Origin: Enoplosus armatus
Lineage: Eukaryota; Chordata; Actinopteri; Centrarchiformes; Enoplosidae
Assembly: GCF_043641665.1 (NCBI RefSeq)
Contig: NC_092182.1
Location: forward strand, 20,521,241 to 20,585,240
Length of the DNA stretch: 64,000 bases
Direction of reading: 5' to 3'
Position 1 is the first letter of the stretch, and each line of letters starts with the position of its first letter. A program made the position numbers and the translations under genes. Positions 57,601 through 64,000 of this stretch are shown here, piece by piece. The notes beneath the pieces are model-generated. The model did no database searches, was not told the DNA's origin, and saw nothing but the letters and a program-made list of their open reading frames with translations.

Positions 57601-60007
57601 TCCTCACACTCTCACATCTCAGTGCCAGGGCCTGGAAGCGTGCCTCCATATTAAATTGTATTAAATAGCCATTTCACAAAAGCACTTCCCGTAAGTGCAC
57701 TCGCATGTTGATGCCGACACAATGTTGCACAGCAGCGTTATCGCATCAATTAGACTCATTATCTCCAGCATCCAAAACCCGCGCAGTGCTAAATCTGCGG
57801 ACAGATTTTAGGTTCCTTTGAAACTAGACCCCATGTGTCTGTCTAACCTTTGAGACAATGTGTGATGACGCTCAAGGCTTTTACTTTCATAATCTTGTGC
57901 AAAACACGCCAAAGTACTGTCTGGCTAACCCAACTACAATCACCATGAATCCTCATTACCACCAGAATGACAGACAGACACCAATTAAGTGCAATCAAAG
58001 TGGAGAAGTTGCACAGAGTCTGAATGCAAGCCAGCAGGGCGGCCTCCAACTGGACAGCATCCACCTTCTGCACACTGTTTGGCCATCACTGTTCCTGCTC
58101 GGTAAACAGCACCAGACAAAAGGGGATGGAGCCGATAGATGCTCCAATAGATGAATGTTGCTGTGTGAAGGTTATAATTTCAGCCAGATTGATCTAAAGT
58201 GATGCTGCACAGCTAAATCAGTCCACACACACACACACATCACAGTCCATTTAACACCTTTGTGAGTAGTCTTATCAGAGCCATATCGGCTGTGTGAATG
58301 AAAACTTCTTCAGTCCGTCCCAAACAAACATGGCCGTACATTCATCCACGTGTACGACCTGATTAAAGCAACAACTCTGCATTAATGCTGCATTTTAGAG
58401 AGTGGACAGAATCTTTACTTCCAGTGTTCATTGCAGATGTTTTCAGTCACTTTTATTTGTGTCAGTTGGAGAGTTTTGTCTGTTCACAATGTGATAATCT
58501 GACACTGATGGGTGCGGACTTTTGTGGATGTTTTACACTCTCTGTATTAAACTGAGCACCGACAGCTGATGTGTGAACAGATCAGCCGATTATGTTGTGT
58601 TGTAAACAGCCCTGCTAATGCGGTGATAACAGTTTCAGCGACTTTTATCAAAGCCACTTGCAGCATAATGCAGATGACAGCGCTGATGACGGTGCACATT
58701 CCCACACACTAACCTCCCTTTTTTTTTTTTACATTACAGCATCCTCGTTTGAGCTCCCTCATTCAGTCTTCTGTGACGATTGTCGTCACAAATCTTGCAC
58801 CCTTGAGACTCTCTATGTATGAGTCAGCCTTTTCTTTCCACACGGGGTCCAAGAGCTCCACTCTGTAGTGTAGGACTGGAGCTATTCAGTCCTTCATAAC
58901 CCCCCTACCCGCCTGCCTCTGGGAGGGAGGAATGTCTGAAAGTGTTTTTCCTCAGCGGGAATCGCCAGAACAGCAAATCCTGACCAACAGTGTGAATGAA
59001 ATGCCGCTGCTTTGTTTCTGCCACTGAGAGCACTGCAGGTGTATTAGAGTGGAAAAGCCACTACAGTAAAAACCAAGGACGTGATGAGGAGAGATGTTCT
59101 GCACCTATGAGCTCACAAAAAATGTGAATGTGAATTACTCACAACTTCATTGCAGCTGCAAAACCTTTTTATGAAAGACAAAGATGAAACAGCCTAAAGT
59201 ATTAAACACAAACAGGCTCACAGGCTCTTTGTCTTTGTGTAATAAGCAGCCAGATACAGAAAAAAAAAGAAGAAATTGAGCTGTCATAGAGGTTATTTGC
59301 ATTTTTTAACTATCCAAAACGTCATGAATGTAAGGAAACACACACAGAGGCTTGTTACTACCAGGTCTAGGTAGACGTTTCCTGCTTTCACTTTTGTATG
59401 ACCTAGAAATGCAACACACAAGTCTTTAAATTGATTCGAAGAGATGCCTTTCAGTCAAAGATCAAGAACACAAATGTCACTGTGTCATGATGTTTTGTCT
59501 AATTACAGCGCACAGACACACTGATCCAAATATCATTTACAGCAGCTCGGGGGAGGAACACCGAGGTAGAAAGTGTGCAATCGAAAAAGGCCATATTGGA
59601 CATCATTTGGCTGCTGCAGTGCACTCAGAGCTGCGGAGGCTGCTGCAACACAGGCCTGACACTCATCAGGACGATCAGAAAACTAGAATATTTGCTGTAT
59701 TTTTGGGACATTTCGTCAATGAAAGCTTTGACTTGGCCACTCACTCTGCGTATCCCGTCCGCCACGGAAGCCTGCTGTCTCTCTTTAACGTGAGCACCGG
59801 CCGCGATGCGTGCTCGGTGGAGTACTGCAGGAGCTCCGGGGTGAGGTCCAAGAAATCCGGCCGGCCGTAGGGGAAGCGCGGCGGCAGGCTGTCCGGTCCG
59901 CAGTTCTGGCCGCCACCTGAGTGATGGTTGTGGTGGTGGTGGTGTCCGTGCGGCATCATCCCTCCCACCAGAGTGGACATCGCGTTTTTAACTTTACTGA
60001 TCATCAT
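45972..60007 (-). CDS. ppm1j: PPM-family Ser/Thr protein phosphatase, PPM1H/PPM1J type
   Basis: Mg/Mn-dependent (PP2C-like) phosphatase. Minus-strand coding exons: 59745-60007, 53203-53317, 51361-51690, 50410-50522, 50104-50188, 49508-49626, 48981-49044, 48446-48553, 46866-47017, 45972-46119; 1497 nt, 498 aa. Metal-site motifs: FDGHAGSG (D140), ANSGDS (D272), GTDGLWD (D421) and LGSGDDI (D482/D483). Subfamily marks: LPWRTGYAE, INAGKS, FTPESERQRLQYL, LLGNEFTHIEFPRR, MATIGVTRGLGDH and ERGWRLPNDKLGSGDD. The product resembles both PPM1H and PPM1J; the position next to rhoc, as in mammals, favours ppm1j. The start is the ATG pair at 60007-60002 (MMISKVKNAM, matching the M-x-x-RVKSAV type start). 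Residues 20-29 are histidine-rich. Exon 2 uses a TTAAG acceptor, unusual but in frame. Confidence 0.93.
46120..46865 (-). other. ppm1j: ppm1j intron 9
   Basis: AT-rich intron without repeats or exons that I recognise. Confidence 0.6.
47650..47862 (-). repeat. 'GTGGTGGAAAGTAACTAAGTAC' dispersed repeat, copy 2
   Basis: On the minus strand it begins CAGTGGTGGAAAGTAACTAA and carries TACTTTATACTTCTACTCCA and AGAGGGAAATATTGTACTTT, close to the family form that I know from teleosts. It is the best-preserved copy in the window. Confidence 0.7.
47864..47998. repeat. Foldback (inverted-arm) repeat
   Basis: The left arm GACACACTGAGAGGCTTGTG with TCTTCTTCAAAATTAA is complementary, with a few mismatches, to the right arm ending near 47998 (TTAATTTATGAAGACGACAC, AAGCTTCTCAGTGTGCAC). 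The arms are about 35-40 bp around a ~55-bp loop. Confidence 0.75.
48566..48606. repeat. (CA)n microsatellite
   Basis: About 20 CA units, starting 13 bp upstream (in transcript sense) of ppm1j exon 8, so the acceptor of that exon has a (TG)n tract before it. Confidence 0.95.
49115..49363 (+). repeat. ATTAATCG-family repeat, copy 7
   Basis: Contains CTGCAGCTTTTCTCTGTTTT, GACAGTCCTACTATTTTCTG, AATAATCGATTCATC and the end GGTTGCAGCCCTT. It lies in ppm1j intron 6. Confidence 0.65.
50870..51025 (+). repeat. Repeat with GCTAACATTAGCATGC palindromes
   Basis: GTGTACAGCCATGCTAGTGG, then AAAATGCTAACATTAGCATG and GTGTTAGCATGCTAACATC, resembling a widespread teleost repeat and rich in TTAGCATGCTAA palindromes. 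It is in ppm1j intron 3. Confidence 0.5.
51691..53202 (-). other. ppm1j: ppm1j intron 2
   Basis: 1.5 kb without exons; contains a copy of the TTTCTGGCCACCTG-type repeat at about 52535-52730. Confidence 0.6.
52535..52730 (+). repeat. 'TCATGTTTGTGGCCACCTG' dispersed repeat, copy 1
   Basis: Contains GGAGTCATGTTTGTGGCCAC, TTTGGTCTCCACCAATGCC, TGCTAAATGCTCTACTATGT and TCACCAGCAAGCTGCTAACT. Related copies follow at 53812-54110 and 56818-57190. Confidence 0.6.
53812..54110 (+). repeat. 'GGCCACCTG'-type dispersed repeat, copy 2
   Basis: Shares GAATCGTGTTTCTGACTACC, GGCTGCTAAATGCTTCACTT, TGTTCACC and the 3' part AGAGTCGGGTAATAATTCTC with the copy at 56818-57190. Confidence 0.6.
56818..57190 (+). repeat. 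'GGCCACCTG'-type dispersed repeat, copy 3
   Basis: The longest copy: TCGTGTTTCTGGCCACCTGG, AGCATTCACTCTCTTTTAGG, GTTTGGTGCTGAGCAG, GAGAGTGAACCAAAACAGTC, and TTCAGGCGATAATTCTCTGC near the end. Confidence 0.65.
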
Positions 60008-60300
60008 CGGCACCGAAGACCCAAAAAGACCCGCACGGGAAATTAAACGAGATGCGATGTGAGAGAAAAAAACATCAACAATACACAGCCAGTGACGAAG
60101 ATCATTTCAGGAAGCGATGTTTTCCCCCTCCTTGGCCCCATGTGACAGCTTTCAGACAGGCAGGCACGATGTTTTCCTCATTCAAACAGAATAAAAACCC
60201 TCACTGGCTGCGTATAGGCTGTAATCCGGCAGATGGCTGTATCTGATCTCAGAAGGCAGGGCTTCACAGGGACGTGCAGCCGGCCGTGAACACATCACAC
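60008..60300 (-). promoter_or_regulatory. ppm1j: ppm1j upstream region
   Basis: Sequence directly upstream of the phosphatase start codon; it should contain the 5'UTR and promoter. GC content is somewhat raised in exon 1 and at its border. I cannot point to a definite TATA box or start site. Confidence 0.35.
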
Positions 60301-60663
60301 ACATCCAGAAAATATAATAAACTAACGCAACATCTCAACAGATACAGGAAATATTTATAGGCTGCTTCAGTCACGAGGACTGACGGACTTTAATGTGCAA
60401 GTCAGCCAATAAGAAATACAGGAAGATATTTATGACCATTCATTTGGCCAACTATAACCTGCAATAAAGGACACTCAGAATGTAATATTAAATCAAAAGT
60501 CTTTACACATTTGAAAAGAATCTCCTTAAGACAGACTGAATAATTTATTGTCAAGTGATTAATAAGTCATGAATAATAACACAGTATGATTACATTTACT
60601 CAAATACAATTTTGAGGAAGTATTTTATGCCATTGTACATTTTACTTCTCTACATTTACACTT

Positions 60664-60920
60664 TACATTGCCAATTTATCAGGTACACCTCCACAATTTA
60701 ATGTAATCCAATAGAACAGAACTGCCACAAATTCTGTGTTTAGGACTGCTATGATGTTCAGTTTTTGACATTAGAAGCACATCTCAATATAATGCATTTA
60801 GTTAAATGAATACCTGACAGTGTCAATCAGAACTGAACATCACTGTCTTTGTAAAGCTTTTATGGCTCAGCTGTAGCTGAGCTGTAGGCGTACCTAATAA
60901 AGTGGCCACTGAGTGTATCT
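60664..60920. mobile_element. MITE-like repeat ending TAAAGTGGCCACTGAGTGTAT
   Basis: The left end CCAATTTATCAGGTACACCT and the right end GTACCTAATAAAGTGGCCAC with TGAGTGTAT resemble a common teleost element with inverted ends of the form TGGCCACTTTATTAGGTACAC. Interior phrases such as ATGATGTTCAGTTTTTGACA fit the family from memory. The element is ~255 bp and non-coding. Confidence 0.55.
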
Positions 60921-62149
60921 CTTACAGCTATAGTTACTTGCAGATTAAGATTTCATAAACAAAACTTATGATGACCTTATAAATATGATATATTTATTAT
61001 ACATTACATATTGAACAACAGTATACAAAAAAAGTTAAATAGTTTTATCTTATTGGAGCTTCTATCAGCTCTGTCTCCTTTTGTCTAGTGCCGTTTACTC
61101 CACTTATGCAGGTTTCTAATACAGTAAGCCAACAGCAGAAGTTAGTAAGTCATCCGCAATAAAAAGTTAAGTTGTTAAGCTAATAATTAAGCTTTTCTGC
61201 AACAATTCATTAAGTCTTTAATCACACATGTTAACAAGGCGGATGCTCTGCTGGTTGGATGAACTAAAGAGCTAAAAACACAAAGCAAGGGAGGAAGAGG
61301 ATAAACAACAGCAACAACCTGACAACCCAAAAGCTGTTCTTATTTTGGCTCATAACTGATGAATATAGCATCAGTAAATAATGTATTAACCATTAAGAAA
61401 TTACAACTATTGATTACAATAGTTTCTGGTTTAGGGAAGATTCTTAGGAACATGACTTCAGGAACTGACGCATGATTTCACAACATTTTATGCCATTTAC
61501 ACAATTTACACAGCTTATTGACTAATCACTTGTTGCACTATACAGTTGTATCTGCATCTCTCGTTGCTGTTTTGGTAGAAAAGGCCTGGTAACCATATTT
61601 CACCATATTTCACGTCACTAAAACACAGTAACGCAGCACAGTTAACGAGAGCACAAAGGAGCCGGAGTTCAGAGAAGAGGAGCAGCACTAATGGCACTCA
61701 GAGTAGCCTGTAACTGTGTTACATAATCACTTTTATCTGAGGCCGCTGTCCTTCTTTCAGCTGACAGCGCTCAAGGACTGAGGCTGATAAGTGATTTGAA
61801 TGCACCAGTATTGATTGTTTTTGCTCTTAGAAGTCACTCATTAGGTAAACATAACGTCCATCCACCCGCTCCTGCTTATTATCCTGCGACATCAACACGT
61901 CTCAAGTCTGCTTTTATTGGTTTTAATCTGTTTACTGACTATAAATCATTTTAATTTGTTTTTGGAATATACAGTACACAGTGTTATTCTTCATCATCAT
62001 ATATGTGCTATGTGTCATCTGCACTGATACTCACTTTTAATTAATTGGTTTGCTAATTTATTTAGTTGTATTTTTGGAAGGAGTAAAAAGCAGAACTACA
62101 TTACAGAACAGAGAAGTTGACTCTTTGCTTGCTGTGTGTTTGTGTACTT

Positions 62150-62530
62150 TAGTATGTATTTACTGCAGGAGTATATTTACTCAAGTACACCTACCTATAT
62201 ATATTGTGCATTTTACTTCTCCACAATTATTTGACTGCCATAGTTACTCATTGCATTTCAGATTAAATATAATATAATGTGCTGAAATATATTAAACTAC
62301 CCAACAGTGTATAAAACAGTTACAGCTACAACAGTACAATTCTGCTTACACATTAATGCATCAGTAATAATAATCAAATAATATAATAAATAGTAGTATA
62401 ATGTTCTCAGCGACCATTTTCCTGAATTAAATACTTTAACCATGATTTTGTTTAAGTACATTTGGCCAGTAACAGTACTTTAACTTTCAGGAGTATTTTC
62501 ACAGTGTGGCATTGCTACTTTTATTTTACA
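62150..62530 (+). repeat. 'GTGGTGGAAAGTAACTAAGTAC' dispersed repeat, diverged copies
   Basis: Contains TTTACTCAAGTACACCTACC, TTTTACTTCTCCACAATTAT, TTTGGCCAGTAACAGTACTT and TAACTTTCAGGAGTATTTTC, phrases of the same family in diverged form. The edges are approximate. Confidence 0.45.
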
Positions 62531-63321
62531 ACACTGATTTTACAAAACTTATTTTGAGCTTATAAAATATGATGCATTGTTGTTGATTCAATTATCCAAC
62601 ATTCATAAACTTTATTAAGCAGTTATTTAAAACGTAGTATTAGTACTTCTTTTTAAAAAAAAAACCTTATTTAGTAGTTTGCATCTTCTCTGGATCACTT
62701 CTATGATTTATGACCATGAAACAAAGTGAAATGAAGAGACATCAGAAAGTGTGTTGCAGTGATGAGGTTGTATGCAGTGTTTTGCAGACGCACAGATGTT
62801 TGTACCTGTGTGTGATCTCCAGTAGATGGAGCTAAAGTACTTCCAGATGAGACGCTATTTGACAACAATGAGCGTGAGGATGCTGTAGAACGAATCATTA
62901 TGTTTGTTGTAGTTTTGTCTGTCTTGCATGTTAAAACGGGCTGATTGTAATTCTACGGCTCAGTAGGAGGCACACACGTGCTTCTGTATGTTAACACATT
63001 TTCTGTTTATCACCTATTTATTGACATTTTTTTGTAATAACAGCTGTTTTATTGCTAACTGTCTACACCACCACATGCTGGCAAGCGATAAAAGAGAATG
63101 AAATGATTCCCTTTGCCTTAAAGGATGGATTAAAAAAGAAACTTTTATTTCCCCCTCGCAAAGATGAAGCACTCTCAACATCCAGTAGCAGTGGATGAAG
63201 ATTTAATCTCTCTCCTGATGAATGAACCAATACTTCTCTGTCAGAGGCTGTGAGGCCTGGATCCAAGGGAAACAGTGAAATGAGTGAGAATTTGTTTCTA
63301 TGATGCGTCTATCTTTCTCTT

Positions 63322-63322
<1 letters not shown>

Positions 63323-63360
<38 letters not shown>
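63323..63360. repeat. (GT)n microsatellite
   Basis: About 19 uninterrupted GT units. Confidence 0.95.
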
Positions 63361-63362
<2 letters not shown>

Positions 63363-64000
63363 TGTGTCGGTGAGGGCGCAGACACTGGTCCCAGTTCAGG
63401 AGATCTCTGGTGAGAAGGAAGCATCAAGCCATCTGATATGGCAGATCACCAGGAGAGAAAACAAGACAAGAAGAATGAGACTCACTTCTGGAGTTCATAT
63501 TTTATTGTGTGGCAATGCAAAGTGAATGCACTGTAGTCAGATCTGCACTGCAAAAACCTTCATTTGAACAAGGCTTCCATCTCATCTCATATTTTGTTTT
63601 GAACCTGGTGCTGGCTCACAGTTAGATATCAGGGAGAAGAGAGGAAAGCCACACTCTCATAACAGCAATGTAATCTTTCTATTTTAAATTCTAAAGTAAC
63701 TAAGTACATTCACTCAAGTGCTGTATGAATACTCGCATCTCATCTGAGTTATGAGTGCTTGGCTTCTCCTCCTTTCTTTGAATCAGTTAAAAAACATGCA
63801 ATGTCATTTATTTGACCCACTTCCATGTTTTCCTTATGTACAGTAGGCGACAAATATTCTAAAAAAAACAGAAGTCAAGATGGAAACATTATTGCTATAT
63901 TCTTCACATTTTGATGACAGATTTATTTACTTGTGTTAAACTTGAACGTAACTATATGGTAATTCTTGCAGTGTAACATTGACTCTTTTGGTTCTGCCCT

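Larger units (their letters stand above)
53318..59744 (-). other. ppm1j: ppm1j intron 1 (6.4 kb)
   Basis: Large first intron with two further copies of the GGCCACCTG repeat and otherwise AT-rich sequence. I found no additional exon on either strand. The open frames at 57.8-58.1 kb and 59.5-59.9 kb lack family features, and the latter is antisense to exon 1. Confidence 0.55.
60301..64000. other. Right flank, repeat-rich and without a supported gene
   Basis: AT-rich sequence with the inverted-repeat element at 60664-60920, GTGGTGGAAAGTA-family pieces (60590-60660, 62150-62530, 63690-63735) and a (GT)n run at 63323-63360. None of the open frames shows splice sites plus a recognisable protein family. 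Confidence 0.6.

Noticed and set aside
59487..59870. 127-codon plus-strand frame
   Set aside because: Overlaps ppm1j exon 1 in antisense; no domain recognisable.
59741..60013. Phosphatase reading frame opening two codons further upstream at 60013
   Set aside because: That codon is GTG; the ATG pair at 60007-60002 gives the amino terminus expected for PPM1H/J.
63203..63427. Thr-His repeat protein frame
   Set aside because: It only translates the (GT)n microsatellite.

Overview
The window looks like nuclear DNA of a ray-finned fish, probably a percomorph teleost. Its genes are split into many short exons. The introns and spacers carry dispersed repeats that I recognise as common in teleost genomes, and there is a complete Tc1-type transposon. 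The gene order capza1 - mov10 - rhoc - ppm1j matches the order I know from mammals (human 1p13), so this is a conserved vertebrate block and not an accessory island.

Layout: (1) 285-457, minus strand: first coding exon of an RS-rich RRM protein (possibly ncoa5-like) whose remainder lies left of the window; a candidate leader exon and TATA box lie at 3940-4205, and the presumed intron contains an almost perfect 318-bp tandem duplication. (2) 5298-8916, plus: complete capza1, 10 coding exons, 285 aa. (3) 9746-12125: spacer with a ~480-bp inverted-repeat element, then the mov10 promoter with an ISRE-like box. (4) 12126-22835, plus: complete mov10 RNA helicase, 22 coding exons, 1001 aa. (5) 26420-32039, minus: complete Rho GTPase, 4 coding exons, 193 aa, convergent with mov10, with a long 3'UTR and a candidate 5'UTR exon near 40.5 kb. 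(6) 42392-44028: Tc1/mariner element with intact TIRs, TA duplication and an uninterrupted DD34E transposase. (7) 45972-60007, minus: complete PPM1H/J-type phosphatase, 10 coding exons, 498 aa. (8) 60008-64000: flank with repeats and no gene that I can support.

The genes are not an operon. CapZ caps actin barbed ends and RhoA/C-type GTPases control actin assembly, so two neighbours touch the same process. MOV10 is an antiviral and retroelement-restricting RNA helicase. The PPM phosphatase is a separate signalling enzyme. I inferred exon boundaries by keeping the reading frame open across GT-AG (twice GC-AG) sites and matching family sequence from memory; no alignment was run. I found no convincing new biological system. 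The points most worth checking are two in-frame GC-AG introns, the intact Tc1 copy, the mov10 ISRE-like site and DEGG motif, the histidine-rich start of the phosphatase, and the repeat families concentrated in the rhoc and ppm1j introns.
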